A DNA stretch of 36,107 bases. Source: CAZTDD01 sp964612675 (lineage in GTDB: Bacteria; Hinthialibacterota; Hinthialibacteria; Hinthialibacterales; JAKPRU01). The position numbers were made by a program, and so were the translations under genes. Below are positions 16,060-25,096 of the stretch, piece after piece. Where the stretch lies: NCBI GenBank assembly GCA_964612675.1, contig CAZTDD010000071.1, positions 1 through 36,107 of the forward strand, in the 5' to 3' direction. Below the pieces are notes generated by a model. It was not told the origin of the DNA. It did not search any database and saw only the letters and a program-made list of their open reading frames with translations. Position 1 is the first letter of the stretch. Every line of letters begins with the position of its first letter.

Positions 16060-17492
16060 TCATTACTGCTGAATCGAAATCAACCCAAGTTGTCGTTGTG
16101 GGCGCGGGACCGGGAGGATATGCGGCCGCCTTTCGGGCCGCCGATCTTGGTCTGGACGTTACTCTGATCGATCTCGAACCAAACCCGGGCGGTGTCTGTC
16201 TGTATCGCGGCTGTATACCCTCGAAAGCGCTGCTTCATGCTGCGAAGGTGCTTATCGATGCCCGAGAAGCCGACGCGTTCGGCATCGAATTCGCTGAGCC
16301 GAACATCAATCTGGAAAAACTCAGGTCCTGGAAACAAGATGTTGTCCGAAAAATGACCGGGGGGCTCGGCCAGCTGTCAAAACGACGGGGCATTCAGTAC
16401 ATTCAGGGACGGGCTAGATTTGAGGACTCGAAAACTCTGAAAGTCGAGACTGCAGACAACGGCACTCAAAAAATCGAATTCGATAACCTCATTCTGGCGA
16501 CTGGTTCCAAACCCGCCGAAATTCCCAACCTTCCCATCGACAGTTCGAGAATTATCTCATCGACCGGTGCGCTCGCTTTAAAAGATATCCCGAAAACCCT
16601 TCTCGTTGTCGGTGGCGGATATATCGGCCTGGAGCTGGGGTATGTATACGCGACGCTGGGATCGCAGGTCTCCGTTGTCGAAATGATGTCGAGTTTATTG
16701 CCCGGTGTCGACGCTGACCTTGTCAAGCCGCTATCAAAGCGAATCGAAGGGATATTCGATGCCGTCATGCTCGATTCGCGTGTCATGGAAATGAAGGAGC
16801 AGAAAAACGGAATCAAAGTAAAGATCGAAGGAGAAAACGGCGACGAATCCGGGCGGATATTCGAGAAAGTTCTCGTTGCCGTCGGAAGAAAACCGAATTA
16901 TGAAGGCCTGAATATTGAGGCGGCCGGCGTGGAACTGAGCGACCGAGGCTTCGTAAAAGTCGATGGACAACGGCGTACCAGCACCCCGTCCATTTTTGCG
17001 ATTGGCGATATTGCCGGTGAACCCATGTTGGCCCACAAAGCCTCTCACGAAGGATTTGTCGCCGCTGAAACCATTGCAGGGGAGAAAGCCGCTTTCGAGC
17101 CGAGGGCGATTCCTGCCGTAGTGTTTACGGACCCGGAAATCGCCTGGTGTGGAGTAACGGAAACCGAGGCAAAAGACCAGGGAATGAACGTAGAGGTAGC
17201 GCGATTCCATTGGGCGGCCTCCGGGAGGGCGACAACCCTGGGACGCAACGATGGACTCACCAAACTCATCGTCGACCCGGAAACCGAGCGAGTCCTTGGA
17301 GTCGGAATCGTTGGAAACAGTGCAGGAGAATTGATCGCGGAAGGGGTGCTGGCGATCGAGATGGGCGCCTTCGTGTCCGACATCGAAATGACAATTCATG
17401 CGCACCCGACTCTCTCGGAAACCGTGATGGAATCCGCTGAGCTATTTCACGGTCATTGCACACATCTCTACCGTCCGAAGAAACGACGGTAG
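16056..17492 (+). CDS. lpdA: Dihydrolipoyl dehydrogenase (E3)
   Basis: E3 re-oxidises dihydrolipoamide on E2 and passes electrons through FAD to NAD. The 478-residue protein shows the FAD motif GAGPGG (16-21), the redox-active disulfide Cys48 and Cys53 in CLYRGC, the NAD motif GGGYIGLELG, and the second FAD motif IFAIGDIAGEP. The dimer-interface catalytic residues are His450 and Glu455 in HAHPTLSE. The start ATG overlaps the aceF stop as ATGA. A GGAGG sits directly against the ATG with almost no spacer, so initiation probably depends on translational coupling with aceF. It completes the aceE-aceF-lpdA operon. Confidence 0.97.
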   Translation: MIITAESKSTQVVVVGAGPGGYAAAFRAADLGLDVTLIDLEPNPGGVCLYRGCIPSKALLHAAKVLIDAREADAFGIEFAEPNINLEKLRSWKQDVVRKMTGGLGQLSKRRGIQYIQGRARFEDSKTLKVETADNGTQKIEFDNLILATGSKPAEIPNLPIDSSRIISSTGALALKDIPKTLLVVGGGYIGLELGYVYATLGSQVSVVEMMSSLLPGVDADLVKPLSKRIEGIFDAVMLDSRVMEMKEQKNGIKVKIEGENGDESGRIFEKVLVAVGRKPNYEGLNIEAAGVELSDRGFVKVDGQRRTSTPSIFAIGDIAGEPMLAHKASHEGFVAAETIAGEKAAFEPRAIPAVVFTDPEIAWCGVTETEAKDQGMNVEVARFHWAASGRATTLGRNDGLTKLIVDPETERVLGVGIVGNSAGELIAEGVLAIEMGAFVSDIEMTIHAHPTLSETVMESAELFHGHCTHLYRPKKRR

Positions 17493-17522
17493 TGCCGTTC
17501 CAGTCTTACCACGAAGTGCTGA

Positions 17523-17574
17523 CAGCGTTTTCCCACGTGATTTTCTCTTTGAAAACGCTGGGTGTGTTTTCTCG
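17523..17574 (+). terminator. Candidate terminator or attenuator between lpdA and the leuC-like gene
   Basis: CAGCGTTTTC (17523-17532) pairs perfectly with GAAAACGCTG (17551-17560), a 10-base-pair stem with an 18-base loop. GGTGTGTTTTCTC follows. The T tract is interrupted, so this could be a weak terminator or a leader hairpin controlling the downstream gene pair. Confidence 0.45.
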
Positions 17575-17614
17575 ATTTGTTTCTCAAGAGTTGTCGAGTT
17601 GAAAGGAGTCTGCC

Positions 17615-18886
17615 ATGGGTTTGACCCTTGCCGAAACCATCCTATCTCGAAAATTGAATCGTGAAGTCCGTGCCGGTGAAATCGTTGTGACTGACGTTGA
17701 CATGGCGATCGTGCAGGATGGCACCGGAACGCTTACTCTCGATGGAATCAAGGAACTCAAGGAAGGACGTTACGAGGTCGCACATCCCGACCGATGCATG
17801 GTGGTTCTGGATCACTTGGGGCCGCCGGGACGGATGGTGTATGCGAATCAGTACCACAAAGTGCTGCGCGAATTCTGCCAAGAAACCGGCGCAATCCTCG
17901 AAGGAGTGGGAGAAGGCATCAGTCACATCATTCTCTCTGAACGGTATGTAAAACCGGGCGACATTGTTGTCGGTGCGGATAGTCATACCAGTACTGCTGC
18001 AGGCATGGCGGCTTTCGCAACCGGAATGGGATCGACGGATGTCTCTGTCGCGATGGCGGTGGGAAAAACCTGGCTGAGAGTACCGGAGACCCTTCGTTTT
18101 GAACTCACCGGCAGTCTGCCGAAAGGGACATACGCAAAGGAAATTATCCTTCATATCATCGACACAATCGGTGAGGACGGAGCGATCTATAAAGCGATGG
18201 AGTATGGCGGTGATGCCGTGCCGCAACTCTCGATGGACGCCCGCTTCACGATTACAAGCATGGCGCAGGAAGCGGGAGCGAAACTGGGCCTGTTCCCTGC
18301 GGATGCGATCCTCAAACAATGGATGGGACTCCATGGGCGTGGAGATCAGTGGTTGGAATTCGATGCCGACCCCGATCCGAATTATGAAGCCGTCCACAAA
18401 ATCGATCTTGAGAAGCTTGAACCGCTCATTTCTGTTCCGCACACCCCGGGAAACGTTCGGACAGCCGAGGAAGTTGAAAAAGACGACGTGCAGCTCGACC
18501 AGGTTTTCATTGGTACCTGCACAAACAGCCGAATTGAAGATTTACGTATTGCAGCCGGTATTCTTCGCGGTCAAAAAATCGCGGGCAACCTGCGATTGTT
18601 GCTCTATCCCGGTTCGAAGTGGGTTTACACACAGGCTCTGAAAGAGGGATTGATCCTTGACTTTATCGAAGCGGGGGCGGTGATAGGCAATCCTGCCTGT
18701 GGTCCGTGTCCTGGAATGCAGTTTGGTTTACTCTCGAAAGATGAGATTTGCCTTGCGAGTCAAAATAGGAATTACAAGGGCCGAATGGGCGATCCGGAGT
18801 CGCAACTTTACCTTGGCAGTCCGGCTACCTGTGCAGCGAGTGCCATCGCCGGAAAAATCGTCGATCCGCGGCCGTATTTACCGTAA
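17615..18886 (+). CDS. 3-isopropylmalate dehydratase-like large subunit (aconitase superfamily)
   Basis: This is a 423-residue catalytic subunit of a two-subunit hydro-lyase, in the size class of the homoaconitase/LeuC type II group. Cluster ligands are visible as Cys302 in IGTCTNSR and Cys362 and Cys365 in NPACGPCPG; they bind a [4Fe-4S] centre. ADSHTSTAAGM (121-131) holds the catalytic histidine. Several loops differ from typical LeuC, for example DHLGPPGRM at 66-74, where DHN.PT is usual. The substrate could be 2-isopropylmalate, homoaconitate, a methylmalate or another citrate-like acid. Neither leuA nor leuB is nearby, so I leave the symbol empty. GAAAGGAG precedes the ATG at 17615. The small subunit follows. 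Confidence 0.85.
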   Translation: MGLTLAETILSRKLNREVRAGEIVVTDVDMAIVQDGTGTLTLDGIKELKEGRYEVAHPDRCMVVLDHLGPPGRMVYANQYHKVLREFCQETGAILEGVGEGISHIILSERYVKPGDIVVGADSHTSTAAGMAAFATGMGSTDVSVAMAVGKTWLRVPETLRFELTGSLPKGTYAKEIILHIIDTIGEDGAIYKAMEYGGDAVPQLSMDARFTITSMAQEAGAKLGLFPADAILKQWMGLHGRGDQWLEFDADPDPNYEAVHKIDLEKLEPLISVPHTPGNVRTAEEVEKDDVQLDQVFIGTCTNSRIEDLRIAAGILRGQKIAGNLRLLLYPGSKWVYTQALKEGLILDFIEAGAVIGNPACGPCPGMQFGLLSKDEICLASQNRNYKGRMGDPESQLYLGSPATCAASAIAGKIVDPRPYLP

Positions 18887-18954
18887 TGAAATTCGTGCGA
18901 ATCATGGCGATATGTCGATCACGGCATATTCACCATCCTTAAAGGAGACGGATT

Positions 18955-19461
18955 ATGCAAATCAAAGGCAATGCTTGGAAATTCGGCGATTATATATCCA
19001 CGGACCTGATCGCTCCGGGCCGCTATACGCATCTTCGAGGAGACATTCCGGAATTCGCCAAACATGTTCTTGAAACGGCCGATCCGGAATTTGCAAAGGC
19101 ATGCCAGGAGGGCGACCAGACGTACATTGTTGTCGCAGGGCGTAATTTTGGACAGGGGTCCAGTCGCGAACACGCGGCACGAATCATTCGAGAAGCGGGT
19201 GTCCCGGCGGTGCTAGCGAAAACGTTCGCACGAATTTTCTATCGAAATTGCTTTAATATCGGTTTGCCCGCGTTGGTTGTCGATACAGACGGGATTGAAC
19301 CGAACGACGAGCTTGAAGTCTCGCTGGATGAGGGAAAGATTCGCAATTTGACAAAAAACACAGAGCTCGAATTTGCTCCGATACCGGATGTTATGCTGGA
19401 AATTCTCCAAGCCGGAGGAATTGTGGAATACGTGAAGGATCGAGGCGATCTGAAAATGTAG
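18955..19461 (+). CDS. 3-isopropylmalate dehydratase-like small subunit (aconitase superfamily)
   Basis: This 168-residue swivel-domain protein pairs with the preceding large subunit to complete the active site. The conserved GSSREHA is at 68-74, preceded by FGQ rather than the FGC common in LeuD. The substrate-recognition loop reads PGRYTHLRG (21-29), in place of the ARYL or RYLRT-type loops of LeuD and homoaconitase. This loop is known to set substrate choice in the family, so the difference matters. AAAGGAG lies seven bases before the ATG at 18955. The gap to the large subunit is 68 bases. Confidence 0.85.
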   Translation: MQIKGNAWKFGDYISTDLIAPGRYTHLRGDIPEFAKHVLETADPEFAKACQEGDQTYIVVAGRNFGQGSSREHAARIIREAGVPAVLAKTFARIFYRNCFNIGLPALVVDTDGIEPNDELEVSLDEGKIRNLTKNTELEFAPIPDVMLEILQAGGIVEYVKDRGDLKM

Positions 19462-19891
19462 CTGGTCCTCCCACTGCCCCTTCATTTGCGAGTCTTGGGA
19501 CCGGCGATCCGGGTGATTTCGGAAAAAAGGCTCCCCGACACGACGGGTGAGAATTAGAGGGGGGGGATTGCAGAAACGGTCATAGGAAACCCGGTGACCT
19601 CAGAGAGCCTTCTGCGTTCAAGAATCCCGGCATTTATGCACATTTTTCAAGACGCCTGCACAGACTGGTATCTCTCCCCAACCACGTCAATCGGGGTTGC
19701 GAAGCCAGCTGAGGCCGGTCTGCTCTTGTTTTGTACTTTTTTCGTGCTTTCGTGGTTATTTCGTGTCTTCGTGTTTCAATATCTTCCCAACCAACGTTGT
19801 TCCGCTCCGCTTTCTTGCTCGCTGGTTTCTCGGGAGCAACGCGAAGCAATTTCATTGTAGAACCGGACAAAGGCGGGACTGCTACACTTCG
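19462..19891. other. Convergent intergenic region with a TTCGTG repeat
   Basis: No convincing gene is present between the leuCD-like pair and the end of nuoN. Short open frames such as 19594-19860 (plus) and 19634-19870 (minus) show no domain. A tract at 19741-19773 carries four copies of TTCGTG, the kind of CGTG/CACGA-rich dispersed repeat found between genes of many genomes. I did not find a clear terminator for either transcript. Confidence 0.5.
19741..19773. repeat. TTCGTG tandem-like repeat
   Basis: Four copies of TTCGTG begin at 19741, 19749, 19760 and 19768. The spacers are TTATTT-like and CT/TC. The unit resembles dispersed CACGAA-type repeats seen in other bacterial intergenic regions. 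It translates to low-complexity peptides in either direction and is not coding. Confidence 0.6.
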
Positions 19892-21334
19892 CTAGCCAAT
19901 ACTTGATACCGCAATTTGAATGATTCGTATCAATGGGGCGGGATAGATCCCGATCCATACCAACAAAACAGTCAACAACCCCAACGTGATACCGGCTGCC
20001 AAGGAGACCGTCGGCACAGCGGTGAGATCGTTCTTTGCTTTTGAATCCATTGCCATGGTTACGACGACTCGCAAGTAATAATAAAGGCCTACAACACTGG
20101 TCGCGATCAACACCATAATCAAGAACCATAGCGCCGACCCGATACCCGCTGTCACGACATAAAACTTCCCGACAAATCCTCCCGTCAATGGAATCCCCGC
20201 GAGCGAAAACATCACGGCGGTGAATATTCCAGCCAGCCACGGGTGGGTCCAGAAAAGACCTCGGAAACTATCGAGAAATTGCATCTCTCCTTCTTCTTTT
20301 CGCAAAACCGAAATGATCCCGAAGGCTGCGATCATTGTCACGAAATAGGCGGTCAGGTACACGCAGGCGGCGGTGCCGGCGTGTTGGCCTCCTGCGAGAA
20401 GTGCGACGAGCAAATAGCCGAAGTGTGCGATGGAGGAATAGCCGAGAAGCCGCTTGACGTTGTTCTGCAGCAAAGCAAGTAGGTTGCCTACAATCATCGA
20501 AGCGACTGCAACAAAAACGAGAAGAACGAAGAGCACTGAATACTCTGCGAAATCCGCCCAGGCGAAATAGCGAAGAAGAAGCGCGAACATCCCGCCTTTT
20601 GATACTGTTGCGACAAACGCACCAATGGGTGCCGGAGCCCCCTGGTAAATATCCGGTGTCCACATATGGAACGGGACGACAGCGAGCTTGAATCCCGCAC
20701 CAACGAAAACCAATGCCAGACCGATCAGAAAAGTGAAATTCTGTGCGTGTCCTTCTCGCTTTAGTAACGAAGCGATTTCGTCGAGTTGCATGGTTCCTGA
20801 ATCTGAATACAACAGGGCCATCCCAAAGAGAAGGAAAGCGGACGATAACGCCGCAAGAATAAGATATTTGATTCCGGCTTCGAGTGTATTTTCATCGGTA
20901 CGGACGTACGCAATCAGAACGTACAGCGAAACGGTTAGCAGCTCCAGTCCGAGGAATAACGTGGCGAAATGCGAGCCGGCGGCCAAAACGGCGGACCCGA
21001 GAGAGGCTGTAACAAGGAGAACATAAAGCTCCTCATGACGACCGGGTCGTGTCCGTAAATACGTGTAGGTCAACAAGACAACTGCGATCGTTCCGCACAA
21101 AAGCAGACCGATAAAGAAGACGGCGTACGCATCGATAATGATGAGCGGTGTGATCTGGCGTGGAATGTTGGCAGTCGTGAATGGAAGCACACCGAGAGCG
21201 AGAATGTTTCCGATCAGTGTGATACTGAAGGCAACACGGTGACTTCGATGGAACGCGATCGTCAGCAACGACACGACAGAAGTCGCGGCGATAATAATTA
21301 ACGGTGACAAGACAATCAAATCCAGACCGTTCAC
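19892..21334 (-). CDS. nuoN: NADH-quinone oxidoreductase subunit N
   Basis: This is the membrane antiporter-like subunit nearest the centre of complex I. The 480 residues are almost entirely hydrophobic, with about 14 membrane segments. The conserved glutamate is in FLGLELLTVSLYVLIAY, and the key lysine and loop are in GAGFKLAVVPFHMWTPD, followed by YQGAPAPIGAF. The start is GTG at 21334, overlapping the nuoM stop as GTGA, with GGAGG six bases upstream. It is the last gene of the nuo operon. Confidence 0.96.
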   Translation of the reverse strand: MNGLDLIVLSPLIIIAATSVVSLLTIAFHRSHRVAFSITLIGNILALGVLPFTTANIPRQITPLIIIDAYAVFFIGLLLCGTIAVVLLTYTYLRTRPGRHEELYVLLVTASLGSAVLAAGSHFATLFLGLELLTVSLYVLIAYVRTDENTLEAGIKYLILAALSSAFLLFGMALLYSDSGTMQLDEIASLLKREGHAQNFTFLIGLALVFVGAGFKLAVVPFHMWTPDIYQGAPAPIGAFVATVSKGGMFALLLRYFAWADFAEYSVLFVLLVFVAVASMIVGNLLALLQNNVKRLLGYSSIAHFGYLLVALLAGGQHAGTAACVYLTAYFVTMIAAFGIISVLRKEEGEMQFLDSFRGLFWTHPWLAGIFTAVMFSLAGIPLTGGFVGKFYVVTAGIGSALWFLIMVLIATSVVGLYYYLRVVVTMAMDSKAKNDLTAVPTVSLAAGITLGLLTVLLVWIGIYPAPLIRIIQIAVSSIG

Positions 21335-22884
21335 GAATAGCCTCCAATAATGTGGCTGACAAATTCTTGGAGCCGGCCGACTGCAACCGCGTCGCTGCAG
21401 ACAGGACTATGTGTAGGTGCTATAGCGACCGGCAAAGAGGGATTCACAAGATCGAAAATAGGCTGTGGATACAAGCCGAGTCCAACGATGACCAGGATCA
21501 TGGCAGCGTAAATAACGCTTTCCCGGACCGTTAAATCCTGTAATTTCGATTCCAGCGCCGTCTCGCCGTGGAATGTCGCCTGAATTATCCAAAGTGCGTA
21601 GATTGTGGCGAAAACCAGTCCGACGGTCGCGATCGCCGTGATTATGATGTTCGTCTGATAGGCCCCCAATAAAATCAAAAACTCTCCCACGAAATTACCG
21701 AGACCCGGCAATCCTAACGAGGCCATAGCAAATACCATCGCGACTCCACCCATCCTCGGAACGGACTTCCACAAACCGCTCATGCGCGTCATATCTCGTG
21801 TATGCAGTCTTTCCTTGAGCTGGCCTGCCAGAATAAACAACGCGCCCGTACTGATACCGTGACAGACCATCTGCATGACCGTTCCCTGATAGGCCAATCG
21901 ATTTGTCGCAAAGACGCCGACGAGGACAAAGCCCATATGACTGACACTGGTGTATGCAACAAGACGCTTAATATCGGTCTGTGCGAACGCGAGAACCGCT
22001 CCGTACAGAATTCCAATTGCCCCGAGCAGCATGAGAATAGGGGCTATTTCGATAGCCGCTTCAGGGAATAGCGGTATAACGAAGCGGATAAGCCCATAGG
22101 CGCCGGTTTTCAGCAACAAACCTGCGAGAATAACGCTACCGGCCGTCGGTGCCTCCGTATGCGCATCCGGAAGCCAGGTATGAACGGGTACGGCTGGGAG
22201 TTTTACCAAAAACGCGATGAGAAAACCCCACATCAACCATCTTGCCGTATTGATTGAAAATTGTGTTTCCAACAACTGAGAATAACTAAATGTATAGGAT
22301 CCGGATTGCTGACCGTGAATGAAATAGACTGCCACTATGGCTGCGAGCATCAGGAGCCCGCTCAGCTGGGTAAAAAGAAAGAACTTTATCGATGCGTAAA
22401 CACGGTTCTCATGGCCCCAAATCGCAATAAGAAAATACATTGGAATCAACATCAGTTCCCAGAAGAAATAGAACAGAAACAAATCCATTGCGAGAAATAC
22501 ACCGATTATCCCGGCCAGAATCCACATCAGGTTGAAATGGAAGAACGCCACACGTTCTCTGATTTCCTTCCACGATACGAGGATAGATAGAATACCGAGG
22601 AACAGGGTGAGACCGATCAAAATGATACTAAGACCATCGAGAGCCAATTCGAAATGAATACCCAGCTGGGGTATCCATGAGTATTTGCATTGAATAAGCC
22701 AGGGACTACTGCTTCCTAACCGTAGAGAATTGAACGATTCCCGGGACAAAGCAAGGACAAAAACAGAATCGACGCCCAAAGCGATAATCGAGACCCAACG
22801 CGCCCAATCGGGTCGCCGAGACCCGAGGACCCAGGCAAGCAGTCCGCCTATAAGGGGTATGAGGATCAACCACACTAGAATCAT
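21331..22884 (-). CDS. nuoM: NADH-quinone oxidoreductase subunit M
   Basis: NuoM is an antiporter-like proton-pumping subunit of the complex I membrane arm. It has 517 residues and about 14 membrane segments. The essential glutamate is in FFWELMLIPMYFLIAIWG and the lysine in SVILAGLLLKTGAYGLIRF. Between them lies the LPDAHTEAPTAGS loop, diagnostic of this subunit. I chose the ATG at 22884 because it overlaps the nuoL stop as ATGA and begins a clean first membrane helix. An upstream start at 22995 would add a charged tail lying within nuoL. Confidence 0.96.
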   Translation of the reverse strand: MILVWLILIPLIGGLLAWVLGSRRPDWARWVSIIALGVDSVFVLALSRESFNSLRLGSSSPWLIQCKYSWIPQLGIHFELALDGLSIILIGLTLFLGILSILVSWKEIRERVAFFHFNLMWILAGIIGVFLAMDLFLFYFFWELMLIPMYFLIAIWGHENRVYASIKFFLFTQLSGLLMLAAIVAVYFIHGQQSGSYTFSYSQLLETQFSINTARWLMWGFLIAFLVKLPAVPVHTWLPDAHTEAPTAGSVILAGLLLKTGAYGLIRFVIPLFPEAAIEIAPILMLLGAIGILYGAVLAFAQTDIKRLVAYTSVSHMGFVLVGVFATNRLAYQGTVMQMVCHGISTGALFILAGQLKERLHTRDMTRMSGLWKSVPRMGGVAMVFAMASLGLPGLGNFVGEFLILLGAYQTNIIITAIATVGLVFATIYALWIIQATFHGETALESKLQDLTVRESVIYAAMILVIVGLGLYPQPIFDLVNPSLPVAIAPTHSPVCSDAVAVGRLQEFVSHIIGGYS

Positions 22885-24773
22885 AATAGAATCACGATCG
22901 CTATCAGGATAATCGAGCCTACGGCGATGCCCATTGCGTATTGGCGAACGAGTCCTGTCTGTGTTCGAGATAAGGCGCGGTGGCAGCCTAAACATAACCC
23001 GGCAACACCGACAAAAATACGATCGATTACGTCTTTCTTATTGAGTCGAGCGATTTGGATAAATGGTTGGACGAACAGCGCATCATACAATCGATCGAAT
23101 CCCCATCCCGTTGACCAAAAACGATGAACGGCCATGTTGAGTCGATTTTCAACGAGGCGATCAGCACGTTCGGGGAATTGAAAATAGAATCGGTAGGCGA
23201 GGTAAATCCCGCCTAGCGATGCCGCCGAGGCGATAACCTGCAAAGTCAGCTCTATGACGATACTTCCGTGACCGTGCACGACATCGGGGAGAATCGTGTG
23301 CATGAAATCGGAAAATAGACTGAGGCCGCCGAGAGTATGTGGCAATTCAAGGAAACCTGTTGCAAGCGATAGGGCGGCCAGGATGACCAGAGGAATTGTC
23401 ATTGGTAAACGGAATGTTCTATCAAAGGGTCTCTGGTTTGCACCGAAAAAGGTCACGAAGACCATTCGAAATGTATAGGCAGAAGTGATAAAGGCTCCGA
23501 CAACACCGGCGAACCATAGAATCGCGTTTCCGGATTGCGAAATCCACGCCTCCCATAGAATGAGATCTTTGCTGTAAAAGCCTGCCGTGACGAGGGGAAG
23601 CGCCGCGAGAGACGCCGCACCGATCAAAAACGTCCAAAACGTGAGGGGCGTTTGAGAGCGAAGCCCGCCCATCTTGAACATGTCGTGTTCGTGATGTTGG
23701 CCGAGTATCACAACGCCTGCAGCGAGAAACAGAAGCGCTTTGAAAAATGCATGGGTCATAAAATGAAACATCGCCGCAGACCACGCACCGACACCGAGAG
23801 CGAGAAACATATACCCGATCTGACTGATCGTCGAATATGCGAGCACACGTTTGATATCTCGTTGCGTTATCGCCGTACAGCCTGCGACCAACAGGGTTAG
23901 CGCACCGATCGCAGCGACTGCCGATTGAACAACAGGGGCTAGCGTGAACAGCACGTTCGTGCGAGCGATCAGGTATACCCCGGCTGTGACCATTGTCGCC
24001 GCGTGAATCAAAGCGCTGACGGGACTCGGACCGGCCATCGCGTCCGGTAACCACGTTTGCAGTGGAAGCTGAGCGGATTTTCCCAGTGCCCCGATCAGCA
24101 GTAACGCGGCCGCAACGACAGCGGGGGTTGAGCCCACGGCCCACACGTTAGGTGCTCTATGCAATAATTCTTGTATGTTCAGCGTTCCGAAATGTGCAAA
24201 TAGAAGAAATAGTCCGATCGCCATGGCCGTATCGCCGACCCGTGTGACGACGAACGCCTTCCTCGCCGCCCTCCCATTTGCCGGATCGCTATACCAGAAG
24301 CCGATCAGCAGATAACTGCAAAGGCCGACTCCCTCCCAACCGAGATAGAGAAGGAGCAGATTGTCCGCAAGCACAAGAACTAGCATGGAACCGACAAACA
24401 GATTCATGTACGCAAAAAAACGGCTATATCCCTCTTCCTCCTCCATAAACTCAGTCGAGTACAGATGAATTAAGAAACCGACGAATGTGATGACTAGTGT
24501 CATTACCAGGGATAGCGCATCCAAATGGAAGGCAATTTGCGGCGAAAACCCGGCCACATCGATCCAGGTCCAGAGTGTCTGGATGTATATGTGGCCCGAA
24601 GGCGGCGATTTTATAAAAAAGGCGGCGAGGATGATTGAGAGCAGTGCCGACAATCCCACGGAACCGACACCGACCCCGGCGACGAAAGCACGCGGCAAAC
24701 GATTGCCCGCCAGTGCCAGGACGAGGAAGCCCGCGTAGGGGAGAACCGGTATCAGCCAAAGAAATTCAAACAC
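22881..24773 (-). CDS. nuoL: NADH-quinone oxidoreductase subunit L
   Basis: NuoL is the distal proton-pumping subunit of complex I, and its long C-terminal helix runs along the membrane arm. It has 630 residues and about 16 membrane segments. Diagnostic stretches are LLYLGWEGVGLCSYLLIGFW with the conserved glutamate, LPDAMAGPSPVSALIHAATM with the conserved histidine, and the TISQIGYMF block. The C-terminal part (about 500-630) holds the lateral helix. The start is GTG at 24773, one base after the nuoK stop, with GAGG five bases upstream. Confidence 0.96.
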   Translation of the reverse strand: MFEFLWLIPVLPYAGFLVLALAGNRLPRAFVAGVGVGSVGLSALLSIILAAFFIKSPPSGHIYIQTLWTWIDVAGFSPQIAFHLDALSLVMTLVITFVGFLIHLYSTEFMEEEEGYSRFFAYMNLFVGSMLVLVLADNLLLLYLGWEGVGLCSYLLIGFWYSDPANGRAARKAFVVTRVGDTAMAIGLFLLFAHFGTLNIQELLHRAPNVWAVGSTPAVVAAALLLIGALGKSAQLPLQTWLPDAMAGPSPVSALIHAATMVTAGVYLIARTNVLFTLAPVVQSAVAAIGALTLLVAGCTAITQRDIKRVLAYSTISQIGYMFLALGVGAWSAAMFHFMTHAFFKALLFLAAGVVILGQHHEHDMFKMGGLRSQTPLTFWTFLIGAASLAALPLVTAGFYSKDLILWEAWISQSGNAILWFAGVVGAFITSAYTFRMVFVTFFGANQRPFDRTFRLPMTIPLVILAALSLATGFLELPHTLGGLSLFSDFMHTILPDVVHGHGSIVIELTLQVIASAASLGGIYLAYRFYFQFPERADRLVENRLNMAVHRFWSTGWGFDRLYDALFVQPFIQIARLNKKDVIDRIFVGVAGLCLGCHRALSRTQTGLVRQYAMGIAVGSIILIAIVILL

Positions 24774-24774
24774 G

Positions 24775-25083
24775 TTATCCTCGCATCTTGCCCATTACGT
24801 CTGTATCCAACGAATGAAACTTTTGGTACATCCACAAAACGAGAGCCAACCCGATTGCAACCTCCGCAGCCGCGACCGCCAGGACAAAAAAGAACATCGC
24901 CTGACCGTCGGGGGCTCCCCATCGATATCCCGCCGTAATAAATGCAAGTCCGGCCGCGTTGAGCATGATTTCGATCGACATCAAAACAAAAAGAATGTTC
25001 CGTCGGGCGAGTACCCCTGCAAGACCCAGCGAAAATAATATTCCAGCCAGAATCAGACTATGTTCTACCGGGATCGATGCCAT
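24775..25083 (-). CDS. nuoK: NADH-quinone oxidoreductase subunit K
   Basis: NuoK is a three-helix membrane subunit of about 102 residues. The conserved glutamates of the proton channel are in VLMSIEIMLNAAG and in AAAEVAIGLAL. I chose the ATG at 25083 because the family starts near there; the upstream extension to 25140 overlaps nuoJ. The stop is one base from the nuoL GTG start, so translation is probably coupled. Ribosome binding is weak. Confidence 0.95.
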   Translation of the reverse strand: MASIPVEHSLILAGILFSLGLAGVLARRNILFVLMSIEIMLNAAGLAFITAGYRWGAPDGQAMFFFVLAVAAAEVAIGLALVLWMYQKFHSLDTDVMGKMRG

Positions 25084-25096
25084 CGAATCACCATCT

